DNA of 8,422 nt from a bacterium (GTDB lineage: Bacteria; Hydrogenedentota; Hydrogenedentia; Hydrogenedentiales; SLHB01), in assembly GCA_024231375.1 (NCBI GenBank), contig JAAEQP010001285.1:1-8422 (forward strand). Direction: 5' to 3'. The translations under genes and the position numbers were made by a program. Positions 1 to 7,623 of this stretch are shown one piece after another. Numbering within the stretch: the stretch's first letter is position 1; each line of letters opens with the position of its first letter. Under the pieces are notes generated by a model. That model did not search any database. It was not told where the DNA came from and worked only from the letters and a program-made list of their open reading frames with translations.

Positions 1-38
1 AGTGCCCGCAGCAGATAGTCCCCGACAGTCCTAACGCT

Positions 39-66
39 TTGCTCTTGTGAAGCAGCAGCATATACT
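39..66 (+). promoter_or_regulatory. Candidate sigma-70 type promoter for the membrane protein gene
   Basis: A -10 hexamer TATACT (61-66) lies 16 bases after a weak -35 TTGCTC (39-44, three of six consensus bases). Transcription would start near 73 and give a leader of about 48 bases before the ATG at 121. The -10 is good and the -35 poor, so activity could depend on an activator or be modest. This is a consensus match only. Confidence 0.4.
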
Positions 67-120
67 GGACGGGATTCGGAGGCCGTTGACGAAACCTTGG
101 ACACTGACGAGAGGAGACCG

Positions 121-807
121 ATGACGCTGCTCATGCGTGACAAGGGTCGATTTCCCGACCCGCGTCGGATTGGCTACGTGCTTGGCGGGATGATTGGGTT
201 CCAGGTGATCGGCGCTCTGGCGGGTTTGGGCATCGGGTATCACCACGACTGGTTCATGAACGCTTGGCTCGGCGGCGCACTGGCGACGTTGCCGGGGTTT
301 GTGTTCGGGGCCGTCTTTCATTTCCGCAGAGAACTCGAGCCGCGCGAGGCGATCTGGGATGTTCGATTCGTCGGCGCGCTGGCCATCGCCCTGACCGCAT
401 TCGCCTTGTGGCCGATGCTGCCCAACGCGGTTGCCGAGATGAGAAATCTCGACGCCATGGAGCATCTGCAATCCGAGTCGATAACCCGAATTGATGTGTT
501 CGACGATTACGGAGAGACCCAACTCGCAACCATCACCTCCCCGGAAGCACTGGACGCCTTTGGGAAGGCCTGCGCGGACGCCGAAAGCCATTCCACCAAT
601 CATCCCACCTATACGGACACGTGGTGCATCGTCGTCACAGGCTCCAGGCAGCACGAGTTCGAGTTCCATCTTCAGACGGGCCTGCCTGACCATGCGGTTG
701 GAGATTTCGTCGATTCGAATTCGGCTATGCACTACTTCGGAACCTGCAAGAGCCGGTCCTTGCGACCGTGGGTTGAAGAGCACCTCGTGCCACTCCCCGA
801 AAGGTAG
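121..807 (+). CDS. Three-helix membrane protein with C-terminal soluble domain, unknown function
   Basis: Encodes 228 residues and I do not recognise a family. The first about 15 residues are basic and hydrophilic. Three hydrophobic segments follow, at about residues 18-40 (glycine-rich), 49-68 and 83-101. The second ends in a charged F-R-R-E-L-E-P-R-E loop. The remaining about 125 residues are polar and rich in D, E, H and T, with aromatic residues, so they look like a folded soluble domain. The ATG at 121 is chosen because GAGGAG (111-116) precedes it, although the four-base spacing is short. A TTG at 97 would extend the frame by eight residues without a clear ribosome site, and an ATG at 133 is also possible. 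It lies upstream of the hydrolase operon, separated by 180 bases containing a terminator-like hairpin, so it is probably a separate transcription unit. The reading frame is well supported, the function is not. Confidence 0.75.
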   Translation: MTLLMRDKGRFPDPRRIGYVLGGMIGFQVIGALAGLGIGYHHDWFMNAWLGGALATLPGFVFGAVFHFRRELEPREAIWDVRFVGALAIALTAFALWPMLPNAVAEMRNLDAMEHLQSESITRIDVFDDYGETQLATITSPEALDAFGKACADAESHSTNHPTYTDTWCIVVTGSRQHEFEFHLQTGLPDHAVGDFVDSNSAMHYFGTCKSRSLRPWVEEHLVPLPER

Positions 808-882
808 GAGGAATGGTGCGTGCTCGCCCTGCCTCCGGCAGACCTCGACGCACCCTACGAAGACTCCCGCACGTCCACCCCC

Positions 883-911
883 TTGAATCATCCCCGCTCA
901 GATGCTCTAAT
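883..911 (+). promoter_or_regulatory. Candidate extended -10 promoter of the hydrolase operon
   Basis: TTGAAT (883-888, four of six consensus bases) and TCTAAT (906-911, five of six) are separated by exactly 17 bases. The bases just before the -10 are TGC, matching the TGn extended -10 element. Predicted start of transcription is near 918, giving a leader of about 70 bases before the ATG at 988. This is the best promoter match I can see upstream of the three-gene operon. Confidence 0.55.
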
Positions 912-941
912 CAACAGGGGTTCCACGTACGGTGTTTCAAG

Positions 942-973
942 GCCCCGCGCACGGTGCCGCGCGGAGCGTTTTT
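942..973 (+). terminator. Intrinsic terminator or attenuator hairpin in the operon leader
   Basis: The arm at 942-950 pairs with 959-967 in eight of nine positions, nearly all G-C, with one C/A mismatch (944/965) and an eight-base loop. One G and then five T (969-973) follow. This is the form of a Rho-independent terminator. It lies downstream of the candidate operon promoter and ends one base before the ribosome binding site (975-982). It may end transcription from the membrane protein gene, attenuate the hydrolase operon, or both. No leader peptide or recognised riboswitch is visible in 918-987. Confidence 0.55.
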
Positions 974-974
974 C

Positions 975-982
975 GGAGGAGG
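975..982 (+). promoter_or_regulatory. Strong ribosome binding site deciding the start of the esterase
   Basis: GGAGGAGG lies five bases before the ATG at 988. The frame stays open upstream to a GTG at 820, but that extension lacks a comparable site and would bury the signal peptide inside the protein. The ATG at 988 is therefore the start. Confidence 0.85.
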
Positions 983-987
983 TTTCC

Positions 988-2580
988 ATGCGCGCGATTC
1001 GTATTGTTGGTCTGATGGTTGTGGTGGCGGCGTTGATGGCGACATCGGCATATGCCGAGATCGAGTTGCCGACCCTGATTGGCGACCATATGGTGCTTCA
1101 ACAGGGCCAACCCGTGAAGCTCTGGGGCAAGGCCGCGCCTGACACCAAAGTGAAGGTGGAACTGGCCGGCATGACCGGCAAAGGCAAGTCCGGCGCCAAC
1201 GGCGTATGGTGGATCACCATGCCCCCCATGAAGGCGGGCGGACCTTACACCATGGCCATCACCGCTGGCAACAGCACGCACCGAGTGAACGACGTCCTCA
1301 TCGGCGAGGTGTGGGTGTGTTCGGGACAATCCAACATGGCCATGGTCGTGAAAAGCTGCGACAACGCCGAAGTCGAAATAGCCGCAGCCGATTTCCCGCG
1401 TATCCGGCTGTTCAAGGTCCCGCCCATCGTGGCCGACAAGCCCCAGACCGCGTGCCCCGGTCAATGGCAAATCTGCTCGCCGGAGACCATCCCTACATTC
1501 AGCGGCGCGGGTTATTTCTTCGGACGCACCATCCACAAGACGTTGGACGTGCCGGTGGGACTCATCAGCTCGTCGTGGGGCGGCACACCCGCGGAAGCGT
1601 GGACCAGTCACAAGACACTCCTGAAAGACCCGGACTTCAAGCCCATTCTGGACCGGTGGGAACGGGTCGTATACGAATATCCGAAGAAGATGGAGCGGTA
1701 CGAGTTCAACCTGGCTGAATGGGAACGGAAAGCCAAGAGGGCGAAGGAAGCCGGCAAAGACGCGCCAAAGAAGCCTGTGCCGCCCATGGGTCCCGACCAC
1801 AAGAACCGGGCCTCGAACCTGTACAACGCCATGATTCATCCCTTGACCAACTACGCCATTCGCGGGGCCATCTGGTACCAGGGCGAATCGAATGCGGGCC
1901 GCGCCTACCAGTACCGGGCCTTGTTCCCGGCCATGATCGAAGACTGGCGCGCGGCGTGGGATATGGGCCGCTGGTCGTGGTGGGACGGCGAAGGCTTCCC
2001 CTTCCACGAAGACGGCGCGTTCCCCTTCTACTTCGTGCAACTGGCCAATTTCCGCGACCAGCAACCGGAACCGGGCGACTCGGCCTGGGCGGAGTTGCGT
2101 GAAGCCCAGTCGATGACGCTATCGCTGAAGAACACGGGCACGGCCGTCATCATCGATGTTGGCGACGCCAAGGACATTCACCCCAAGAACAAGCAGGATG
2201 TGGGACAACGCCTGGCCCGCAACGCCCTGGCCAAAACCTACGGCAAGAATGTCGCGTGGTCCGGTCCGGTCCTGAAGGGTATGAAACGCCGCAAAGGCGA
2301 ATTGGTCCTGACATTCGACCATGTTGAGGACGGACTGGTCGCGAAAGACGGCCCGCTCAAGGGATTCGCCATCGCTGGCGAAGACAAGACCTTCGTGTGG
2401 GCCGACGCCCGCATCGACGGCAATCGCGTCGTCCTATCGGCCTCGGCCGTGAGCAAACCCGTCGCCGTGCGGTATGCCTGGGCCGACAATCCGGACTGCA
2501 ACCTGTACAACAGCGCGGGCCTGCCCGCGTCGCCGTTCCGCACCGATGAATGGCCGGGAGTGACCGCCAAGGCGAAGTAG
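988..2580 (+). CDS. Exported sialate O-acetylesterase-like carbohydrate esterase (SASA family)
   Basis: Encodes 530 residues. Residues 1-23 form a signal peptide (R2, R5, a hydrophobic core, then A-Y-A before E24), so the enzyme acts outside the cytoplasm. The mature N-terminus has the family's G-D-H-M-V-L-Q-Q block. Family motifs are clear: G-Q-S-N-M with the presumed nucleophile Ser115, W-Y-Q-G-E-S-N at 296-302, and D-A-K-D-I-H-P with Asp396 and His398 as the presumed rest of the catalytic set. Known members remove O-acetyl groups from sialic acids, and relatives act on other acetylated sugars. In environmental bacteria the family is large and the substrate is often not sialic acid. A lysine-rich segment (about 240-267) lies between the first two motifs and looks like an exposed loop. 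It is the first gene of the operon, 25 bases before the next. The family call is firm, the substrate open. Confidence 0.93.
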   Translation: MRAIRIVGLMVVVAALMATSAYAEIELPTLIGDHMVLQQGQPVKLWGKAAPDTKVKVELAGMTGKGKSGANGVWWITMPPMKAGGPYTMAITAGNSTHRVNDVLIGEVWVCSGQSNMAMVVKSCDNAEVEIAAADFPRIRLFKVPPIVADKPQTACPGQWQICSPETIPTFSGAGYFFGRTIHKTLDVPVGLISSSWGGTPAEAWTSHKTLLKDPDFKPILDRWERVVYEYPKKMERYEFNLAEWERKAKRAKEAGKDAPKKPVPPMGPDHKNRASNLYNAMIHPLTNYAIRGAIWYQGESNAGRAYQYRALFPAMIEDWRAAWDMGRWSWWDGEGFPFHEDGAFPFYFVQLANFRDQQPEPGDSAWAELREAQSMTLSLKNTGTAVIIDVGDAKDIHPKNKQDVGQRLARNALAKTYGKNVAWSGPVLKGMKRRKGELVLTFDHVEDGLVAKDGPLKGFAIAGEDKTFVWADARIDGNRVVLSASAVSKPVAVRYAWADNPDCNLYNSAGLPASPFRTDEWPGVTAKAK

Positions 2581-2605
2581 CCGCTGCCCCGGGTACGCGG
2601 CGGAC

Positions 2606-5600
2606 ATGAGGAATCCGCGCATGCTTGGATTGTGCGCTCTTGTGGGTCTCGCGACGCTTGCCGCGCCGACGGACGCGATATCGCGAGGCGATTTCGCCGC
2701 GTGGCACGACGACTTCGCCACCACGACCGTCTGGACCGCACAGCCTGGCTGGCTGACAAACGCGGACCCCGAGGCCCGCGTCTCTCGCGACGCTCAAGGT
2801 GCCTGCTTCGAGGTCGTCGCGCCCAATCGCGGGATGAAGTGGACGCGCGACATTCCGCCGGTTGCCGTGGCCGACGCCCCCTATCTCTACGTGCGCTACC
2901 AGGCCCACAACGTCGATACCGGCAGGGACGATTACGTTGTGTACCTGGACGACGGCGTGTCCGCCAAGGAGTGCCGCCCGATTCGTTTCTCGGATGCGGT
3001 CGCGGATGGCGAGTGGCAGCACGTTGCGGTGGACGTACGGGCGATATCGACGGGGTCGACCATCGACGCCGCGGCCATCCAGGTGCAGGCCAACACCCAA
3101 GGGCACGCGTGGCTCCGCGTCAGCGACATGAGACTCACCGACGCTCCCCCGCCCGATGCCAGGTTGCTCGGGGCACTGGCGGGCCCGCCCCCCACCCCGG
3201 ACCGTGAGTTTCCATTGGAGGCGCAGACCTGGACCGCCGAGCCATCCTGGCTGTCCAATCCGGCCGACACGGACCACCATCAATACAACACAAACGCGTC
3301 TGGCCCCCGCTTCAGCGTCACCCAACCCGACCGGGGCATGAAGTGGCGAACCGGGCACGAGACTCCTATCGCTCTCGCGGGCCATGCTTTCCTTGAGCTT
3401 CGGTATCGGGCCAGCAACATCCGTCCTCATGGGGACTATGCGCTCTGCCTGCTGGGCGAAGGTCCCGACGGGTCCGCCTACGAAGAGGTCGTGCTGGGCA
3501 CCGACCTGCGCGCGGATGGACAATGGCGGACCCTGGTGGTGCCGTTGGGAACCGCAGCCGAACGCATCCCGACGGCATCGGGAATGGCCGTGCAGCTGCA
3601 GGCGGCTGGTTCGGCGGAGCTGGAGTTGAAGGCCCTACGGCTGGTGGCCCGGAAATCTCGCTCACTCTTCTCAGACGACGTGCCCCACACCGCCGGTGGC
3701 GTCTTCAACGGATTCCGGGCTGTGGACCTGTCCAAAGCATGCAACCAACGGATCGCACCCGTGCTGGACGGTCTGCACATGGACGGTTGGCCGAGTGCGG
3801 ACGCCATCACGGCGTTTGGAGTGCCCTTCATGCTGGGTGAAGAGGCCATGGCCCTCGCCGCCACCCCCATGGACAGAAGCCAAGGCACGGATCTCACCAT
3901 TCCGGTGGGCGGTCGCGCCGACGAAGTCTTCATGCTCCTGGTAACTGCGCTGAAGGGGCAGGAGGCGCCGGTGTTCAGAGGCGGCGCGTTTCGTCGCATC
4001 GCGGATGTGGACCGGTTCCGCCTACGCCTGACCTATGCCGATGGAACCGTTGACGAGTGTCTGCCAGTCAACGTGGGGAGCGGCCGGTTCGAAATCACGA
4101 AAGGCCCGCAGGTGGTGTGCGCCTACGCGGACGCCAGCCGTGTGCTCCAAACCCTGACACTGCACGACAACACGGACCAGGGCGCGTTCTGCGTTGCCGC
4201 GGTAACGTGCCAGACGGCACGCACGCGCCTGTTCCCGGCATTCGCCGAGGACGGACCCGCCAAGCCACTGCTGCGACACGTGCCTGCCGACGGAACCACA
4301 CCCGCCCGCATCGTGGCAACTTCCGACGACGAAGTGCTCATCGAAGACGCGGCCGTGCGCGCACGGATTGGATTGAAGCCTGGCCCCGTCCTGCTGGAGC
4401 TGCAAGACAAGCGAGGCGACCACGCGTTCGTGTCCGAACCCTGGGCTCTCCTGTCAGTCATTGCGGGCGAGGACACTTCGACTGAAGCGATGACTTCGCT
4501 CAAGAGCCTCACAATCGATTCTGCCAGTGCAGCATTCGAGGCCGCATACGAGTTGGCAGCGCGCCCAGGCGTCGAACTGCGTCTTCGTGTCGAAGGCGCA
4601 GGCAACGGACAACTGCGATTCTCTGGAGAGTTGGTGAACACCGGCCCGAATGCCTGCGACGTGAGCATCACGTGGCCGCAAGTAGGCCCGGCGGCGTTGG
4701 GCAATGCGCCCGACCACCTGGAGTATGTGTTTCCATCGCGAGGCACCATCGTTGCGCGGGACGACGCGGACCTCACGGCCCGGTACAGCGGACTGTTTCC
4801 TTTGCAGTTCATGGCCGCCGCGAGCGCGCCCGAGGGCGTAGGATTGTCCCTCCGAACCGAGGACACTACGTGCATTGAGCGCAGCTACCGGCTTCGGAAG
4901 AGAGACCAGGATCTCTTGCTGTCGGTGGGCTACCCGAAACGCGCGGTCTCTCCAGGGACGACGCGCCCGCTGGCGGATACGGTGGTAGCCGTAACGGACG
5001 GCGATTGGCACTCCGCCTTTACCGACTATCGCGACTGGCTGCGAACGTGGTACCGCCCCGTGTCACCGAGGAAGCCGTGGTTCCGCGAGGTGTTTAACTT
5101 CCGGCAACGCTTCCTACATTGGCTGGACCCGCTGTACGACCCGGCGACCGGCGTCATCGACCTGCCGCGAGCCGTGACCGAAGCGCAGGATGCCTTCGGC
5201 GGACTGGAGTACCTTCACGTCTTCGATTGGGGGAACTGCGGTCCCCACGGCCGCATCTACGGCCGCATTGGCGACTATGATCCCTACGATTTCATCAAAG
5301 GCGGACGAGACAACCTGGCCGGTGTCATCGCGGACGTGCGCAACTCGGGCATTCTCGTCGGCCTCTACATCGAGGGCTACTTGCTGAACGAGAAGGGTCT
5401 CTTGGGCCAAGCACACGGCGAGGAGTGGCAACTGCGCAAACCCGACGGCACGGGCGCACGCTGGCCCGACAGCGCGGAGATCTTCATGTGTCCCGGCGTC
5501 GAGGCTTGGCGCGACGTCCAGGCCCGTACCTATGCCGCAAAAGTGCGGGAACTGAATGTGGATGGCATGTACATCGACCAGTTCGGATTCACCGGACCGG

Positions 5601-6340
5601 ACAAGAACTGTTACAGCCCGGATCATGGTCATCCGGTACCCAGTTACCCCGTGCTGACCGAACAGGCGACAACGCGCGCCATCCGCGCCGCGGTCGACGA
5701 GACGAAGCCGGGCGTTGCCATCTACACGGAAGAATCGCCGTGCGACGTGACCAGTCAGTACCAGGACGGCGCGTTCACCTATGCCATGAATCATTGCAGG
5801 GCCCGAGGCACGGCGGTTCCCCTGAACCTGTTCCGGTTCGCCGTGCCCGACTTCAAAACCTTCGAGATTCTGGTGTGCGACAAACCCATGGGTCCCTGGG
5901 CCACGGGCGTCCATTGGGTGTTCTTCAACGGCGAAGGCATCTGGCTTGAGGGCCCCGGCGACGACTGGTTCGAACCGAACACGTTGGCTGCAATCCGGAA
6001 ATGCCATAGCATTCTCCGCGATCATCGCGACGCGTTCACGTCACATGACCCCATGCCCCTGGTCGAGACGCTTGCCCGCGGGGTCGCCGCGAATCACTTC
6101 CCGACCGACGACAAAGAGCTTTGGACGTTGTACAATAGCCGACACTCCACGTTCCGTGGTGCTGTGCTCAGAGCGCCCCATCGAGAGGGGTGGGTATGGC
6201 GCGATGTGTGGCATGACCGCGCGGCCGAGGTGGTCACGAAGGACGGACGCGACGTGGTCAGCGCCACGCTGGGACCCCATGGCGTGGGGTGTCTGGTTCG
6301 GATGAACACTCGAAGCGCGTCGGACGCGCCCGCGGGATAA
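2606..6340 (+). CDS. Giant exported glycoside hydrolase-like protein, DUF6259-like TIM barrel with duplicated N-terminal module
   Basis: Encodes 1244 residues. Residues 1-24 look like a signal peptide (R2 and R5, hydrophobic core, T-D-A before I25). Residues about 40-180 and 206-347 are two copies of one module, each starting W-T-A-x-P-x-W-L and sharing R-G-M-K-W (75-79, 243-247). Residues about 351-540 are beta-rich, and about 545-800 look like the beta-sandwich often placed before such barrels. The barrel spans about 829-1145: F-D-W-G-N (873-877), Y-I-E-G-Y (921-925), D-G-M-Y-I-D-Q-F-G (986-994) and Y-T-E-E-S-P (1040-1045). Asp991, Glu923 and Glu1042/1043 are catalytic candidates by inference. 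The rest is a C-terminal beta domain. The layout resembles secreted proteins with DUF6259, whose substrates are mostly unknown. An ATG at 2621 has a better ribosome site (GAGGA, 2608-2612, spacing eight) but would remove both arginines of the signal peptide, so 2606 is kept. It is the middle gene of the operon. Confidence 0.8.
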   Translation: MRNPRMLGLCALVGLATLAAPTDAISRGDFAAWHDDFATTTVWTAQPGWLTNADPEARVSRDAQGACFEVVAPNRGMKWTRDIPPVAVADAPYLYVRYQAHNVDTGRDDYVVYLDDGVSAKECRPIRFSDAVADGEWQHVAVDVRAISTGSTIDAAAIQVQANTQGHAWLRVSDMRLTDAPPPDARLLGALAGPPPTPDREFPLEAQTWTAEPSWLSNPADTDHHQYNTNASGPRFSVTQPDRGMKWRTGHETPIALAGHAFLELRYRASNIRPHGDYALCLLGEGPDGSAYEEVVLGTDLRADGQWRTLVVPLGTAAERIPTASGMAVQLQAAGSAELELKALRLVARKSRSLFSDDVPHTAGGVFNGFRAVDLSKACNQRIAPVLDGLHMDGWPSADAITAFGVPFMLGEEAMALAATPMDRSQGTDLTIPVGGRADEVFMLLVTALKGQEAPVFRGGAFRRIADVDRFRLRLTYADGTVDECLPVNVGSGRFEITKGPQVVCAYADASRVLQTLTLHDNTDQGAFCVAAVTCQTARTRLFPAFAEDGPAKPLLRHVPADGTTPARIVATSDDEVLIEDAAVRARIGLKPGPVLLELQDKRGDHAFVSEPWALLSVIAGEDTSTEAMTSLKSLTIDSASAAFEAAYELAARPGVELRLRVEGAGNGQLRFSGELVNTGPNACDVSITWPQVGPAALGNAPDHLEYVFPSRGTIVARDDADLTARYSGLFPLQFMAAASAPEGVGLSLRTEDTTCIERSYRLRKRDQDLLLSVGYPKRAVSPGTTRPLADTVVAVTDGDWHSAFTDYRDWLRTWYRPVSPRKPWFREVFNFRQRFLHWLDPLYDPATGVIDLPRAVTEAQDAFGGLEYLHVFDWGNCGPHGRIYGRIGDYDPYDFIKGGRDNLAGVIADVRNSGILVGLYIEGYLLNEKGLLGQAHGEEWQLRKPDGTGARWPDSAEIFMCPGVEAWRDVQARTYAAKVRELNVDGMYIDQFGFTGPDKNCYSPDHGHPVPSYPVLTEQATTRAIRAAVDETKPGVAIYTEESPCDVTSQYQDGAFTYAMNHCRARGTAVPLNLFRFAVPDFKTFEILVCDKPMGPWATGVHWVFFNGEGIWLEGPGDDWFEPNTLAAIRKCHSILRDHRDAFTSHDPMPLVETLARGVAANHFPTDDKELWTLYNSRHSTFRGAVLRAPHREGWVWRDVWHDRAAEVVTKDGRDVVSATLGPHGVGCLVRMNTRSASDAPAG
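2730..3647 (+). repeat. Tandem duplicated protein module (two copies, divergent)
   Basis: This is an internal protein-level repeat in the giant hydrolase. Copy 1 begins at Trp43 and copy 2 at Trp209. Shared landmarks in the same order are W-T-A-x-P-x-W-L-x-N, R-G-M-K-W, a Y-x-R-Y or L-R-Y strand (copy 1 V-R-Y-Q-A, copy 2 L-R-Y-R-A) followed by H/S-N, then D-G-E/Q-W and a final A-x-Q-x-Q-A strand. Each copy is about 140 residues, with a proline-rich linker between them (about 179-205). The DNA copies are well diverged, so the duplication is old. The pattern suggests a beta jelly roll, possibly carbohydrate-binding. Confidence 0.75.
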
Positions 6341-6353
6341 CCGGCAGAACACG

Positions 6354-6359
6354 AAAGGG
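6354..6359 (+). promoter_or_regulatory. Ribosome binding site of the fucosidase
   Basis: AAAGGG lies seven bases before the ATG at 6367. An in-frame upstream ATG at 6289 overlaps the preceding gene, has no good ribosome site and would add 26 polar residues not typical of the family, so the start is set at 6367. Confidence 0.7.
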
Positions 6360-6366
6360 TCCGATC

Positions 6367-7617
6367 ATGAGCAAGTCGAAGGAGTCCGCCAAGGTGTTGA
6401 AAGATCGGGCGCGCCGCATGAAATGGTGGCACGACGCGCGGTTCGGCATGTTTGTTCACTGGGGACTGTATGCGCAGTTGGGCCGGCACGAATGGGTCAT
6501 GAACCGCGAGCGCATCCCCGTAGCCGAATACGAGAAACTCGCGCCGACCTGGAAACCCAAGGACCGGCCCGCCCGCGAATGGGCGCGCCTCGCCAAGGCC
6601 GCGGGCATGAAGTACATGGTGATGACCACGAAACACCATGAAGGCTTCTGCCTGTGGGACACGAAACAGACCAAGTACAACGCGGCGAACCACGGTCCGG
6701 GCCGGGACCTCGTGGCCGAATATGTGGACGCCTGCCGCGAGTTTGGACTCAAGATCGGGTTCTACTACTCCCTCATGGATTGGCACCATCCCGACGGCGC
6801 CAAGTGCGCCAAGAGCGAGAAGGCCCGGCGCCGCTTCATCGACTTCACCCAGGGCTGCGTCCGCGAATTGATGTCCAACTACGGCAAGATCGATATTCTG
6901 TGGTACGACGTGTCCTGGCCGTTGACGTCGCCGAAGCTGTGGGAAAGCAAGAAGATGAACGCCATGGCGCGCAAGCTCCAGCCGGGCATCCTCATCAACA
7001 ACCGGTCCCAGTTGCCGGAAGACTTTGGCACCCCCGAGGAACATATCACCGCTGAAGAAGCAGGCCGTGCGTGGGAAGCGTGCATGACGTTCAACAATTC
7101 GTGGGGTTGGCGGCCGTGCCCGTCGGAGGATTGGCATTCCGCGCGCGCCGTGCTGAACATGCTACGTCAGACCAGCGGCGAAGGCGGCAATCTCCTGCTC
7201 AACATCGGTCCCCTGCCCGACGGTTCCGTCCCCCCTGAGGCCACGGAACGGCTCACGGCAGTGGGCAAGTGGTTGACCAAGAACGGCGAAGCGGTCTACG
7301 GCAAGAAGGACTCGGTCCGCGGCCGGTTCGATTGGTCAGGCCAGGGCAATTGGACGCTGAAGGGCAAAACCGCCTACTTCTGGGTCACCCATTGGCCAGG
7401 CAAGGAACTCGCCATTGGCGGTATCAAAGCCAAACTCAAGTCGGCATCATTCCTGGTGTCGGGCAAATCCATTAAGTTCACGCAGACGAAGGACCGTTTG
7501 ATTCTCAAGGGACTTCCGGTCCGTTCCCCCGACCGTGGGCCAGGCGTGGCCGTCATCAAACTCGAATTCGCTTCAAAGCCGAAACAGAAGCTCGGCTGCG
7601 GGTGCGTGGTGCTCTAA
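6367..7617 (+). CDS. Alpha-L-fucosidase, glycoside hydrolase family 29, without signal peptide
   Basis: Encodes 416 residues. GH29 enzymes release alpha-linked L-fucose with retention of configuration. The N-terminus carries the family block W-W-H-D-A-R-F-G-M-F-V-H-W-G (20-33), then K-H-H-E-G-F (89-94), and I-L-W-Y-D ending at Asp181, the expected nucleophile. G-T-P-E-E (Glu224/225) and W-E-A-C-M (Glu237) follow, and the acid/base is probably one of these glutamates. After W-L-T-K-N-G-E (from residue 302) comes the usual C-terminal beta domain. The length fits a minimal catalytic domain plus beta-sandwich. The first residues (M-S-K-S-K-E) are charged and there is no signal peptide, unlike the two genes before it, so the enzyme is probably cytoplasmic and would act on imported fucosylated fragments. 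It is the last gene of the operon, 26 bases after the previous stop. The family call is firm; which fucose linkage it cuts is unknown. Confidence 0.94.
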   Translation: MSKSKESAKVLKDRARRMKWWHDARFGMFVHWGLYAQLGRHEWVMNRERIPVAEYEKLAPTWKPKDRPAREWARLAKAAGMKYMVMTTKHHEGFCLWDTKQTKYNAANHGPGRDLVAEYVDACREFGLKIGFYYSLMDWHHPDGAKCAKSEKARRRFIDFTQGCVRELMSNYGKIDILWYDVSWPLTSPKLWESKKMNAMARKLQPGILINNRSQLPEDFGTPEEHITAEEAGRAWEACMTFNNSWGWRPCPSEDWHSARAVLNMLRQTSGEGGNLLLNIGPLPDGSVPPEATERLTAVGKWLTKNGEAVYGKKDSVRGRFDWSGQGNWTLKGKTAYFWVTHWPGKELAIGGIKAKLKSASFLVSGKSIKFTQTKDRLILKGLPVRSPDRGPGVAVIKLEFASKPKQKLGCGCVVL

Positions 7618-7623
7618 GCATTC

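Noticed and set aside
932..1021. Possible leader peptide from a GTG at 932 through the hairpin
   Set aside because: There is no ribosome site before the GTG, and the reading frame runs into the esterase gene rather than ending within the leader. There is no run of regulatory codons.
813..1142. Plus-strand open frame starting at an ATG right after GGAGGA at the end of the membrane protein gene
   Set aside because: The ATG touches the ribosome-site-like sequence with no spacing, the product is arginine- and proline-rich, and the frame runs across the signal peptide of the esterase in another frame. It is a GC-rich shadow frame.
937..2064. Long minus-strand open frame (375 codons) opposite the esterase
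   Set aside because: The plus strand encodes a clear SASA-family enzyme here. The minus-strand product is low-complexity, rich in G, H, R and V, and matches no family I know.
2581..2600. Short inverted repeat CCGC/GCGG in the gap between the esterase and the giant hydrolase
   Set aside because: Only four base pairs and no T-run. Such a stem is expected by chance in GC-rich DNA.
2357..3523. Long minus-strand open frame spanning the esterase-hydrolase junction
   Set aside because: It crosses two convincing plus-strand genes and its product is arginine- and glycine-rich without recognisable domains, as expected from codon-position GC bias.
6094..7137. Minus-strand open frame of 347 codons opposite the fucosidase
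   Set aside because: The plus strand encodes all GH29 motifs. The antisense frame is a shadow of its codon usage.
7600..7614. Fucosidase ends in C-V-V-L, which resembles a eukaryotic CaaX prenylation box
   Set aside because: Context, ribosome sites and operon structure are bacterial, and bacteria lack this modification. It is a chance match.
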